A stretch of DNA of 64,000 bases. Source: Gigaspora rosea (Eukaryota > Glomeromycota > Glomeromycetes > Diversisporales > Gigasporaceae). Position 1 is the first letter of the stretch. Each line of letters opens with the position of its first letter. The notes under the pieces are model-generated. The model worked only from the letters and a program-made list of their open reading frames with translations. It had not been told where the DNA came from and did no database searches. The DNA lies in NCBI GenBank assembly GCA_003550325.1, contig QKWP01000031.1, forward strand, positions 175,107-239,106, in the 5' to 3' direction. Shown in pieces: positions 33,990 to 46,044 of this stretch. A program made the position numbers and the translations under genes.

Positions 33990-35830
33990 CGCAAATAATA
34001 TATACTAGCATTTTGATATGTGCCTTTGGCACATAGAAAATTTTTTAATTTTATGCACTCAGTATTTGTTTAAATTGTAAAAGTAAATTCTTATTCACCA
34101 AATAAATATATACAATGACTAAAGTTTAGTATTGAAATTATTTTAATTTTTGTATAAGAATTTCTGTAACAGAACTTATTCGCTATTCTAGTCATTATAG
34201 TTAATTATACATATACATTCTCTTGATACACAATCATTAAAGGAAACATAATTAAATTTCATACTCACTCTGGTAATTTGTTAAACAATAAATCATTAAA
34301 GTTAATAATATAATTCTTGAAACACAAACTTTAAAATGAACAGAATTATCACAGGATTCAAAATAGTAAAAATTAGCAAAAAAAGTTTTTTGGTATATGC
34401 TATATACTTATATACTGGTAGCACCTGTAACATTAAGTCAAACGATTTAATTTTTCCTCTACTGTTTTGTAAAGAGCAATGCTTAAGATAATTATTTTCT
34501 CCTATGTAATTGTTTTTTAGTTAACAATAGGCATGTACGTATCAAACATCAACATGCTAAGGTAATCTGATATATGTATATATATAGTACACAAGTATAC
34601 ACCAAAAAGAATTTTTTGCCCTGATTTCTACTACTTCGAAAACTTTATACTCATACTGATAATTAATGATCAATTAAATAATTATGGTTAATAATACATC
34701 TCTTAAACATCATCATTAAAATGATCAGAATTAGACTTTATACTTATACCAGTAATTTAAATAGTTATGATTAATCTTATACTTTCTTTTGAAACACAAT
34801 CGTTAAAGTAATTAGAATTAAGCCTCATATTCATGTTAGTGATTTATTAAATAATTAATTGATTATATTTAAACATACATTGTCTTGAAACATAATCGCA
34901 GAATTAAGCTTTATTCTTGACTTGAAACAAAATCATTAAAGTGAACAGAAACTTCATATTCACTCTGATAATTTACTTGGTAATTTATTGAACAATTAAA
35001 TGATTATAGTTAATTATACATTTTCTTAAAAACAATTGTTAAAATGAACAGGATCAAACTGGTAATTTATTGAACAATTAAATAATTATAGTTAATTATA
35101 CATTCTCTTGAGACCCAATCCCAGAATTATTGTGGTTTGCATTATTTTGTGACCCCTATGATAAATTTTTTATTATTAAATTATTGTGAATGTGATCGCA
35201 ATTGGAAAGCTAGTTAATTTATCATAAATATGAGCTTGACACTCACGATAAACTGGCTAGCTTTGGCAATTGCAATCACAATCACAATCATTTAAATTTA
35301 AGCATATGTAAACCACAATAGTCTACATATTCACCATGGTGATTTATTGTATATAGTTAAATATTTATGGTCAATCATATTTTCCATTGAAAAACAATCG
35401 TTAAAGTGAACAGAATTAAATTTTATACTCACGCTAATAATTTATTGAATTAATGGTTATGTTAATTATACATACTAGTGCATTTTTTGAAGCTCAATAA
35501 AAAGTCAAACCCGCAATAGACACATGCCAAAATCAGACTTTCTATGTGCCTATTGCGAGATTGTGACTAAAGCGAGCATATAATTAAATAGTAAAATTAA
35601 GGTGACTATAGCAAGTTTGTAACTAATGCGAATGTGACTATTGCGGGTTATACTGTAAAAGTGAACAGAATTAAACCTCATACATATATTTCTCTTTAAA
35701 CACTGTCATTAAAATGAACATGGTTATTCCATAGATGAATTACAAAAATAATAATGCAATCATTTAAATGATCAAATACTGCAATTTTTTCCCACAATTT
35801 GGTCACGTTTTTGGATCCTGCCAATTAAGA
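33990..35830 (-). repeat. Right arm of the large inverted repeat
   Basis: Inverse of 25690-27500. Near the inner edge GTGCCTTTGGCACATAGAAA then ATTTTTTAATTTTATGCA faces the left arm; at the outer edge GTCACGTTTTTGGATCCTGC does. It has the same degenerate 115-bp units on the opposite strand. It contains a hairpin (35183-35291) and a CAATAGTCACAT MITE (35502-35655) not present in the left arm. Confidence 0.65.
35502..35655. mobile_element. CAATAGTCACAT MITE, copy 1
   Basis: It matches 52380-52556 throughout (ATGCCAAAATCAGACTTTCT, GATTGTGACTAAAGCGAGC, GGTGACTATAGCAAGTTTGT) but has lost the terminal CA at the left and about 25 bp of the middle. The right end is TATACTG next to TA. Confidence 0.7.
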
Positions 35831-35864
35831 ACGTTAAAGTACAAACCCAAATTTTAATTATATA

Positions 35865-36037
35865 CAGTATAACCCGCAATAGTCACATTCGCATTAGTTA
35901 CAACTTGCTATAGTCACCTTAATTTTACTATTTAATTATATAGACTATATATAAATTTTAGCTTGCTTTAGTCACAATCTCGCAATAGGCACATAGAAAG
36001 TCTGATTTTGGCATGTGACTATTGCGGGGTTTGACTG
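35865..36037. mobile_element. CAATAGTCACAT MITE, copy 2 (inverted)
   Basis: Begins CAGTATAACCCGCAATAGTC and ends with the inverse of CAGTCAAACCCCGCAATAG, in the opposite orientation to the copies at 35502 and 52380. TA precedes it at 35863-35864. 173 bp, no coding capacity. Confidence 0.75.
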
Positions 36038-37382
36038 TTATAAAAATATGTAATAGAATATTAGAATATAATAGATAATATTGATAAATAAAATTGGTAA
36101 GCTTAATATAATATTTTTCGGCATCTTAACACATCAGTATGTTTTCCCACATTTTGGTCACGTTTTTTGAAGATGATCAATCAAATAGGCGAATTCTAAA
36201 TCAGGTGGTATGGATAACGGTAAAAAATCACATGATTATTTCTGATTATGAATTTTTATGTAACCTTGCATTAGTTTTTTTAATTTATCTGTAAACTGCT
36301 ATGCTCCTATACGTTAATGACCACTTCGAATGAAACAATCATTGCATCATTATAGTTATCATAGAGATACTTGTTAACCACCGGATCAGAAATCAACCAA
36401 TCAAAGATTACATTCTGGCGGAGACTGGATCAGGAATAAACCAATTAAAACCATTTTAAAGGCTGCATTTTTTTGGCGTTTAGTGAATTACAAGTAGTAG
36501 AGATAGAGATTATATATTCGGTTGAAATTTGTGAAACCCAAAATTACTAAAAAAGGGGGACGTCTAAAGCGGAATAAAATATTTTATCGAATTAACTTTA
36601 GGGTTAGGGTCATCTTAGATTAGAGTTATATAGGTTTTGAGTTGTAATATAAGCAAAACTTCCTTTCCAACATTTTTAATTAACACACCAAGGTAGGTTT
36701 AGACTGCCGTTTTTTGTATTTTTCAAGGTTTTCGCTCCTCTTTCATGTTTGCTTCGCCGAAGATCATCAAAATTCGATAATTTTATTGGGCAGATATCAC
36801 GTGATTCTGCTCCGTTTTAAACGACCCCTAAAAAAGGAAGAACCAAATTCCGAAATTCAAACGACAATTCAATAAACTTTTCCCAGAAAGTAATTTGCAT
36901 AACACAAACGTCGAATGATTTCTTCTAAGCGCTAACTAAATTTAATTTTGTAGTGTGATTTTGTATTATTGTATTTAAAACTTTATTTTATTTGAGCTTA
37001 ATTCAGTTTGTAACTAAAAATTTCTGTATCTACTATTTTAAAAGTTTATAATACTTAGGGCTCCTTTACTCTATTCTGAAACTAATAGTAGTAGATTTAA
37101 ATTAGTTTATTAGCAAAAAATTCAAATATATATCAATTTGATATATAGCATATCCATAATAAAAAAAAACATCAAAAATTTTATACAGTAAGGGAGCTGA
37201 CAGATATTACATGTAATACGTAGAAAGAACAATCTAAATATATGTCACTGATACCCAAGAACGTGATAAAGATCAAATAGTTTTTTAGAAAAACTTGCAA
37301 TTTACAAGATATATGTTTGATTCAAAGTATAGATAAAATGGCGTCTACAAATTATATTCTAATAGTAAAGGATGATAATTTT
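36038..37382. other. Intergenic downstream of the TPR gene
   Basis: Contains a second GGTCACGTTTTTTGAAGATG word near 36156 and the dispersed repeat at 36645-36830 (see 31285-31480). Nothing else is recognised. Confidence 0.5.
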
Positions 37383-40300
37383 TTATTCTTGAAATAATTG
37401 TTCATCCAACATTGCGTTATATAATTCAACTATATTCGCATTATTTGGTTCGATTTCTAGTAATTTCATTAAATCTGAAAGTGATTTTCCAAATTCTCCC
37501 ATAATTAAATAGATACTACTGCGACTTAACAATGCATTAACATTATTTGGATTAATTTCTAATGATTTAGTTAAATCTGCAAGCGATTCTTTGTATTGTT
37601 TCATTAATCTATACGTCTCGCCACGATTAAGTAATGTAGTTGCATTGTGAGGATTAATTTCTAGTGATTTATTTAAGTCGACTAGGGACTCCTCATATTT
37701 ATTCATATTTAGATATGCAAATCCACGATTTAATAAAGCAATCTCATCATTTGGTTTGATTTCCAAAGACTTTGTCAAATCAATAAGTGATGCTTCATTA
37801 TTGCCAATTGATGCATAAATTGAACCACGATTCATTAATAAATTCGCATTATTTGGCTCAATCTCTAATGATTTTGTCCAGAATATAATTGATTGCTCAT
37901 AATTTTTCAACTTAAAATAAATATTTCCATGAATTTCAAGTATTCTTGCATTACTGATATTATATGACTCAATTTCAAAAGATATATTTAAATTGAGCAA
38001 TTCTATAAATGATTTATTGTTTTCGATTTTAAGTGATTTTATTAAGTCCATTAGTGATTCTTTATATTTACCAACCATGTAATTAACAAATTCGCGTTCA
38101 TTTAATGCATCAATATTATTTGGCTCGATTTCTAATAATTTTGTTAAATCTATGAGTGCCTCTTCATAACGTCCCATTTCTTTATATGTCTTACTACGAA
38201 TAAATAATGTGCTGGCATCATCTGGATCCAGTTCTAATATTTTGTTTAAGTCGGCAAGAGACTTCTCATAATTATGTGCCTTATAGTAAAAATTTGCACG
38301 ATCACATAAAGCTGGTAAATAATTATAATCGATTTCCAAAGCTTTATTCAAATCTTTAAGTGCTAATTCATAGTGGTTCATACAATCATGAACCTTTGCG
38401 CGAGTTATCAGGCCAAATAAATAACGAGGTTTGATTTTCAAGGCTTTATTTAAATCTATCAATGATTTTTTATAATGGCCCATGGATTTAAGAATTTCAC
38501 CACGCCTTCTTAGCGAATTCGCATCTTCTGGATCAAGTTCTAATATTTTATTTAAATCAGCAAGTAATTGGTCATTGTTATCTTGCTTAGATTCAGAAAA
38601 TTTTACAAAAACGCTAGCTTCAACGCATAATGGATCAATTCTTACGGCACTCATAAAATTTTCAGACGCAAGTTCATACTGATCCATACTGGCGTAAATA
38701 CTTGCTCGAAGCAATAAATTCTTGTAATTATTCGGATTGATCTTTAGTATTTCATTTGAATCTATTAATGATCTTTCATGAAAACCCATAGCATTAAGAA
38801 CACTTCCACGTATCATTAATAAAATTGTATTCATTGGTTCCAAATCTAATGCCAAATTTAAGTCAACAAGTGATTTTTCATTGTCACCTGTTAAATGATA
38901 AATTATGGCCCGGTTACGCAAAGCGGGCACATATCGGTGATCAATTTCCAAAGCTTTATTAAGATCTTTAAGTGCCGGCTCATAGTTAGTTTCATAGTTA
39001 GGCATATGGTATACCAATCAGCATAAAAACTTGATCGAATGGTCAAACCAGCAGCATTATTGGGCTCAATTTCGAGCACACTATTTAAATCCATAAATAA
39101 TTCATCCTGACTTCGCTTACTTTTTATAGTAAATTCTTCCGAATCAACTTCCAGCAATTTATTTAAATCAGCAATTGATTTTTCATAATCTCGTGAGAGA
39201 CTGTGTAAAATTGAACGTGCTTTCAAGGCATTTATATTATTAGGATCAATTTCCAAACTTTTATTTAAATTTTCAAGTGCCAAATCATAGTTTTTCGTGG
39301 TTATATGAATACCTGCACGGTCTATTAAACAAGATATATTATTGGGTTCAATTTCCAGTGCTTTATTTATGTCAATCAAAGATTTTACATAGTGTCCCAT
39401 ATCATTAAATATTCTTCCACGTAGTTTTAACGAAAAGACATTTTTCGGCTCTAATTCTAATATTTTATTTAAATCTGTGAGTGCATTCTCATCATTGCAT
39501 GTAAAACGAGCTATCTTATAACCAGGGTTACCAACTGAATAATAAACGATTGCGCGTAAAGTCAATGCAGGTATATGTTTAGGATTGATTTCTAATACTT
39601 TATTTATATCTATTAGCGACTTTTCCTTGAACGATGTGGAATTGATAAGTGCGCGACTCATTAGTCCATCTAAATTTGTAGGTTCAATTTCCAATGCATT
39701 ATTTAAATCAGTCAATGAGTCGTCATAGTTTCTCACATTTATATGAATAATTCCACGCATTATTAATAAAGAGGCATTTTTTGGTTCAATCTCTAAAATT
39801 CTGTCTAAATCTGCGAGTGATTTCATTTTATCACCTAACATATTGTAATACATTGCTCGAAGACGCACAGCGGATATATGATTAAGATTAATTTCCAAAA
39901 CCCTATTCAAATCTTCAATTGCTAGTTCAATGTTTCCATTAAAAATATGGATTTCTGCACGTGTTGTCAGACCAGTTGTATTAGTGGGATCTATTTCTAA
40001 AACTTTGTCCAAGTTTTTTAAATTTAGATCGAGTTTGCTCACATTATTATCTTCCTCCAAGATGCTGAGAACTGTAGGAATCTTAATTTCAAAAGGGGCA
40101 TCGTGTACCCATTTGCGACTACATAAAAAATTTTTATCATCGGGCATGTTTGTCAAAACTTCACGCATATGTCTAATTTCATGTGATTTACTAAAATCGT
40201 TCAGTGATTTTTTACTAAGGTTAAGTTGCATATAAGCAATACCGCGTAACCTCCACAAACATCTACCAATATAATCATTATATACGCTTAATTTAAGGTC

Positions 40301-40696
40301 TATATTGACCGTATCAGAAAATAATGCAAAGGAGTCAGGGTTAACCTTCAATACTTCAGTAAAATCTGCAATGGCATCTCCAAAATGACTCAACTTAAAA
40401 TGTGCAAGTCCACGGAAGTGAAAAGCTCTTATATCTTTTGGATTTATGTCAAGTGCAATATTCAAAGCTTCAATAGCTTCTTTATAATTTCCCAAAAAGT
40501 ATTCCTGTAATCCTTTAGTTCTAAATATGTATGAATCTTGTGAAGCTATGTTTTGAATGTTTTGTACTATGTTTATGAAAATAAATCATTGATATTACTA
40601 AAAAATTATAACACATAATACTATGATAATAAAGTACTTACTGCTAAAATTTAAAAAATGCTTATCACAGATTGAAACAAGGTTATTTGGTGACAT
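37383..40696 (-). CDS. Large TPR-repeat protein (one frame break)
   Basis: A protein of about 1,040 residues made almost entirely of 34-residue tetratricopeptide repeats; I count about 29, with the consensus SLADLNKALEIDPNNxxALxxRGxxYxxMGxYE. The start is ATG 40694-40696 (MSPNNLVSICDKHFLNFS), exon 1 40642-40696, a 96-nt intron with a strong GTAAGT donor and TAG acceptor (40546-40641), then one long exon to TAA at 37383. A second in-frame acceptor 21 nt upstream is possible. The frame changes once near 39000-39025, between RSSFYADW and NYEPALKDLNKALEI, next to a 12-bp tandem duplication (CTAACTATGAAA/CTAACTATGAGC); repeat spacing resumes normally after it. TPR proteins are protein-binding scaffolds; the partner is unknown. 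No signal peptide, membrane segment or catalytic domain is seen. It lies 320 bp downstream of a kinase gene on the same strand. Confidence 0.85.
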
Positions 40697-41017
40697 CACT
40701 TCGAGTTGTACTAAATAAATATGTGTCAATTTGGAAATAAAATAAGTATAGTGAAAAACAAATTTGGAAAACATAAATACCTTCTTTGCTTTTTGGATTT
40801 AAAATTTGTAAGCCGTCTAAATGGTCTCTTTCTGTATGTGTCTTATTAATAATTCATCGCTACCATTCTGTATAAATGCTATTCAGGAATTAATAATAAT
40901 CAATATTTTGCATCAATAAAGAGCATAAAATTTGTATTTTTTGAATTGCTTTGCTAAGATTAAACTCGTGTAACAGTGATTGAAATAGAAATTTTCCATC
41001 TACGAAAATAAAAAACA

Positions 41018-42251
41018 TTAGTTACCTGTTTTCGGATTATTTTCAGGTCTGGGCAAATCTCTAAAACTATAAGTAGCACTTGTTGTTTTATTGAGTACAC
41101 GTGTAAACGAAATTTTACATTCTGGAATGATATGTTCTTCATTAAACATTTTCTGAAGTTCTAGATTAAAGTAATTAAAAATTTTCTGGGCTGTTGGTCT
41201 TTTTGACGGATCGGTATCCCAACAACTTTCCATAATATTTTGATAATCATGCGGGATTCCAGAAACTCGTTCAGGTCGAAGCCCTTTACAGATATCCCTG
41301 GCGAGATAGAAATCATTTTTGCAGTTACCATATGGATTACATTTAGTTACAAGCTGCCACATTATAATTCCCATGCTGTAAATATCTGAAGCTGGCGAAT
41401 ATTTCCTATCATATAAAACTTCAGGTGCTATATAAGGCAAGACTCCGTATATCTTACTGTCATTTTTGTTTATAGGACCACAAAACCCAAAATCGCTAAT
41501 AAACCATCCATCTTCGTCAGAAAGTATATTTCCTGGATGAATATCCTTATGTATCATGCCGTTACTATGTATTTGACTAAGCTGATGGAATATTTCTTCT
41601 AATAGAGTGAATATATTTTTCCATATGTATAAATTATTTTCGCTTTCCAAAAAGGTATAAAGGTTGCCATTTTTCATATAATCTAATATTAGCATAAACT
41701 CTCCAGTTTTCGGAAACCGGGTTAGTCCATGACATTGAATTCCACGTGAACCTTGTGTTGAAAACATTATATGAGACATTAACTGAAATTGTGATAAAAG
41801 TTAATTAGTTTTGAATCAATAATGACCAAATTATTACTTTAATTTAAAATATACCTCATTAAAAAACTCTTCATTTGGTTTACTTGAATCATTTAATAAT
41901 TTCAATGCAACCTTTTTTTTTCCCAATTCTAATGAATTGTTTATTTGTATTATCCCAGCCAGAAATCCATCCTACTATCCAGGTTGCTGAGTATATAGAT
42001 CCAAATCCACCTTTTGTTTCATATTTTACATCTTCAAAATTTTCATAAGGCACCCATTCAACAATATTTTCTGGTTTTAAAAGTTGTTCTAATTGACATC
42101 TCCGCAGAAGATTATCAATAAATTCGTTGCCGGATGACCAATTTTTAAAGCTATTAAATAAATGGAAAAAAATACACGAATCGCAAGTTATTTTGTCACC
42201 CTCCTTATTTTTACGTCGTGAATATATGGATTTTTCTCCAATATTTTCCAT
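41018..42251 (-). CDS. TKL-like protein kinase (one homopolymer frame break)
   Basis: A complete kinase domain of the Glomeromycotina-expanded type. Start ATG 42249-42251 (MENIGEKSIYSRRKN). A short N-terminus with a CDSC pair is followed by VEWVPYENF, the P-loop ETKGGFGSIYSATW, VALKLL (catalytic Lys), HKDIHPGNIL (catalytic loop with HKD for HRD), DFGFCG, PYIAPEVL and GLRPE, ending LPRPENNPKTGN with TAA at 41018. One intron, 41783-41854 (72 nt, phase 0, GTATAT to CAG). The lysine-containing segment is out of frame by one base: the run at 41913-41921 has nine A on the coding strand where eight would keep VALKLL in frame. Because everything else is intact, a sequencing or assembly error is a real possibility; otherwise it is a young pseudogene. 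It probably phosphorylates Ser/Thr; substrates unknown. Confidence 0.85.
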
Positions 42252-43356
42252 CCTAATCTGCAAAGCTGATCACTCTCTCTTCTTTTTATATATGTGTTTT
42301 TTTCAGAGCTGTAAATGATTATTTTGAATTTGTATCAGTACAGTCAAGTTTACTGCACAATAATCTTTTTTTTTTTTTTGAAAGATCTCACGGAGGGCCT
42401 TAAATTTACACAGTTATATACTTTAATAAATGACTTTTGTCAAGTCATTTAAGTTATTTAAAATTTATGATAAAATCTTTATTTCTGTTTAAAATAGTCA
42501 AAATTGAATAAGATGTACGTACGTACGACATACAATCAGTTATTGTTTGAATAACACAAAGCCCATATAATAATGTGAATTTGATAATTTGACATCTTGT
42601 TACATTCACACAATCAATGACATAAATCCCAAATAGGCAATTAAATAATGTGAATTCATTATTTAAATAGACAACAATATTAGGATATAACTACGAAAAT
42701 TAATTATTTTTTGTGAATGAGTCAATACAATCAAACAAAAAAATTCTTCCCCCCTCTAATTATGACTAATCAAATACCAGAAACATAGTACGAAGTATGT
42801 AGAGTATATTTTACTAGCGAGCATCTGATTGGAAAAAATCCTTGTGACTTTGTGTAGCACCCCGGGAATGTGCGATTCTTAGTATTGATTGATGAATGAT
42901 CCTTGTAAATTTGTGGATCGTTCTCGGCCATAGCCGATCGGTCATGACCGAACGTGTGCATGCGCAGATTAGCTTCAGGCATTACATAAGTTATCTTATT
43001 CTGAGATCCAGATTTAATGAAGGTATGTACGTACGTACAAGGAACGAGTATGGTTTACAAGCAAGAAATATAAAGTGCGCAATTCTAGGCATTTAATTGG
43101 GTGAACATTTTTCATGACCTTATATTTCTACCTATATTTCTACCCTAAGAAAAAATAAGTCTTTCTTTTATAAGTCATTTCACTGTCAACACAGATTATC
43201 AATCCGTTGATAATTCTTTATAAGAATTTCTCCGTCGACTTTATCTCACCGTGTATCATTTCTTTATTTGTCATGTTCCGTTTCACGTCCACTTATTTGC
43301 GCGGGTAATACAAACTCCTGAAGAGAAAATCGCCAATCGGAGAGTGCAAATTTTGA
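42252..43356. other. Intergenic upstream of the kinase
   Basis: AT-rich; holds (GTAC)n words GTACGTACGTAC near 42513 and 43027, a T run at 42367-42380 and no recognisable gene. Open frames at 42770-43096 overlap on both strands and look like noise. Confidence 0.5.
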
Positions 43357-44698
43357 CTATCCCTTAAACCGTTTGCCATTTGGACCCAAATTTGGGTCCA
43401 AATTTTCTGATACTCGCTTATATTACAGCTATGACAAAATACAAGCAAACATAATTCAAAACTTAATACCACAATTCAAAAACAGTATCTATTTTATTAT
43501 TTACATTCATGATTCTCAATAAAACAATCTGGCAGTTGTTTATTTAGACATAACGGCACATTACATGTTGTGCACCACACCTGACTTTTTGGTGATTTTA
43601 TAGTGCGTTTTCCTTCCTCAGTTGTATTTTTAAACCTGCACCAAATACAGGAACCACTCTGTTCACGATATACTGGGTAGTGACTTTGTGGGTATAACCG
43701 TTCAACAGGTAACTCAAAATTTTTTGTAACATAAAACGGTCTTTGTCGATCATTTTGTAATTCTGACTGAAACTTTGCTTTTTTTGTCCGTGTATTTTAT
43801 GTTGTGGATATTTCCAATCCGTTTTCCAGTAATCTTCTTTACTTGGTAACTTAAAAACGCCCATGTAAATTACTAGGGCAAACCATATTAACAATTCTTC
43901 AATTGTTAAAGAATACCATTCACGCCCATTACCAACTGATTTTGCTATTGCATAAAAATTTGTGTTTCAACAATGGTATTTAATTGTAAATTAGAAAAAA
44001 ATAGTCAAAAAATTGAATAGGGTGTAATTTCGCCAATGGGTAATTTGTCAGCAACTTTTACTTGAGAAATATGATATGGTTTAGTATGCTGAAATTTTTG
44101 AAATGATGGTGGCGATGGTAAATTAAACAGATTTGATTGAGGGGTTTTTTTTTTTTTGGTTGACTATTTTTATTAACATTATCTTTTTTTTTTTGTTTTT
44201 AATGTTTATGGTTTCTTCTTCAGTTTCATCAGTGGTTTTATCTTCGGGTTCATCTTCAGTTTCATCAGCATTTTTATCAACATCATCACTATCATCGTCT
44301 GTAAGATCTCTAACTTCATTTTCAATTTCTTTCTCAATATTTTGTATAAGCTCAAAAATATACGAATCATTATCACCAGTATTGTCATCCATGTTGTATA
44401 TTTTGACAACTAAATAATAGTATTAAAGAGGTATGTAAAAAGAAAATAGATAAATAAAAATAAAAAAATTACGATGTTCGTGATCGACAAAGCTAATAGA
44501 AGATGATCGAACAATTGCCAAAAAAAGAACAATAGGTTTATGTAATACTAAATTAAATGAGTTTCCAAATAAATAAAAGGATTTTTGGATTAAATAGGTA
44601 AAATCTTAATCTTTATTGTGATACATGTACTACATTAATTGCAAATCACATTTCAAAATTTGGGAGCAAATTTGGGCCAAAAACGGTTTAAGGGATAG
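43357..44698 (-). mobile_element. piggyBac-like element with the catalytic core deleted
   Basis: Inverted ends CTATCCCTTAAACCGTTT at 43357-43374 and its exact inverse at 44681-44698. TTAA lies inside each end, so the true terminus could instead be ACCGTTT with TTAA as target duplication. On the minus strand the transposase begins MDDNTGDNDSYIFELI (44390) with an acidic N-terminus, continues through PYSIFDYFFSNL and WYSLTIEELLIWFALVIYMG to KEDYWKTDWKYPQHKIHG, then jumps to TKKAKFQSELQNDRQRPFYV and the C-terminal Cys-rich domain (CIWC, WCTTCNVPLCLNKQLPDCF, H). Comparison with piggyBac shows the central domain with the catalytic aspartates is missing, and one or two frame breaks occur near 43890-44140. 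Defective, but possibly mobile in trans. Confidence 0.8.
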
Positions 44699-45004
44699 CG
44701 CGACAAAGAATCCGAACACGTATAAAAGAAGAAAAAATGAAAACTCAAAAACTGATGTTTAATCGATCTTGGTATACTAATTAAAAATAAGGTAGCTGCG
44801 CAACGCATTGTGCCATGATTGGATTTTAGTGATATTGGGCTTGTTGGAATTGCCTTTTCAAGACAGACTTTGGAGGTAAAATTATCAAAAATAGACTGGT
44901 CTACCAAGAGTTATTCATTATTTTATGTTAATTTTAAAATTGCTTGGTGCAGCTTATTTTGGTTAAATTGTGATATATCGAGAAGTATTGGTCAATATTA
45001 CATG

Positions 45005-45056
45005 ATTTTGGTACTATTTGATTTGTCTTAATGAGACAAATCGAATAGTATCAAAA
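45005..45056. repeat. Near-perfect hairpin, copy 1
   Basis: ATTTTGGTACTATTTGATTT then GTCT pairs with AGACAAATCGAATAGTATCA then AAAT across a 4-5-base loop (two mismatches in 24). A sister hairpin is at 45199-45247. The rest of 44700-45570 holds nothing recognisable. Confidence 0.7.
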
Positions 45057-45198
45057 TCGTTCAATTCTGATCAATAGTTCTCAATAGATCATGAAAAATA
45101 GTATGTGCGCCATAATTGGTACATGCATTATAATTTATTTTTTAATTTGTATTTTTTAAGTAACGATATCTTATGACCTAGTAATTGGAATTGAATAA

Positions 45199-45247
45199 AT
45201 TTGGTACCATTCAATTCGTCTTGATGAGACGAATCGAATAGTACCAA
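45199..45247. repeat. Near-perfect hairpin, copy 2
   Basis: TTTGGTACCATTCAATTCGT then CT pairs with AGACGAATCGAATAGTACCA across a TGATG loop. The same family as 45005-45056, with several compensating-type differences between the copies. Confidence 0.7.
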
Positions 45248-45574
45248 AAACATTCATTTCTGATTGAAGTATCATGTATTATTAGCCAAAATACTTAGCT
45301 GTGCTATAATACCTATATTTACCTTATATAAAAAAAAATTTTTCTAATAAATTTATAACTTTGTAGAATTGGTTAAAATTTGAACATAGGTTCCTATTTC
45401 TAGAAATTTAATATAACTATTCTAAAAAAATTTAGAAATTTAAAATTTTTTTTATATTATTATTTTTTATGTATTGTTTTTTCTTTTTTTTGTTTTTTTT
45501 GCTGCTCTGTGTTCTTTTTTGCTCTTATTTCTTAAGTTTTTGTTGTTTAACATTTACTTTATCTTGTATTTCAT

Positions 45575-45670
45575 GCGAAAATAGAATCTGTGCCTGGTTT
45601 ATGATCATGTGATGAAAATCGCATAAAATTCAATGAACTTATGCATATTCATGCATATGTATGCATGATT
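45575..45670 (-). repeat. Empty-site copy of the 52.3 kb hAT insertion locus
   Basis: The inverse of this block matches 52265-52343 joined directly to 53277-53295, reading TTTTCATCACATGATCATAA, then ACCAGGCACAGATTCTATTT. The octamer GGCACAGA is present once here, and twice, flanking the element, at 52.3-53.3 kb. Confidence 0.75.
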
Positions 45671-46044
45671 AAATTATTATTGATTTCGATTTGATTAAAT
45701 GTAATTATCTTTAATTTAATTATACGTACTAGTATAATTAATTTGTGTGAAGAACTGGTGCATTTCTTTTGTTAAACCTTTATTTGATATTTGAGTTTTT
45801 TTTAGCAATATATTTAATTATAACTTATAATTGGCTTAAAAAAAGTTATAATTTTCAAGTAAACTTTTCTTTAAAGCAAATATTCAATGTTATTTTAATC
45901 AATTTAAAGATGGTTATAATATTGCAACCTTTATTTATAGTGTAATATTTGGATTTATTGGTTAATATATACCAGAAATTTGTAAAGGATCATATATAGA
46001 TAATATTTCTGAACAGATATACTTTTTTTTAACAAATAATTATT

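Noticed and set aside
38482..38682. Serine/leucine-rich plus-strand frames opposite the TPR gene (also 39930-40235)
   Set aside because: Antisense shadows of the regular TPR codons.
40985..41017. A 26-nt intron at the 3' end of the kinase (GTAACT to CGTAG)
   Set aside because: Far below the 72-96 nt of most other introns here; the TAA directly after PKTGN gives a normal family C-terminus.
44133..44417. Plus-strand frame rich in Ser and Val
   Set aside because: Antisense of the acidic N-terminus of the piggyBac transposase.
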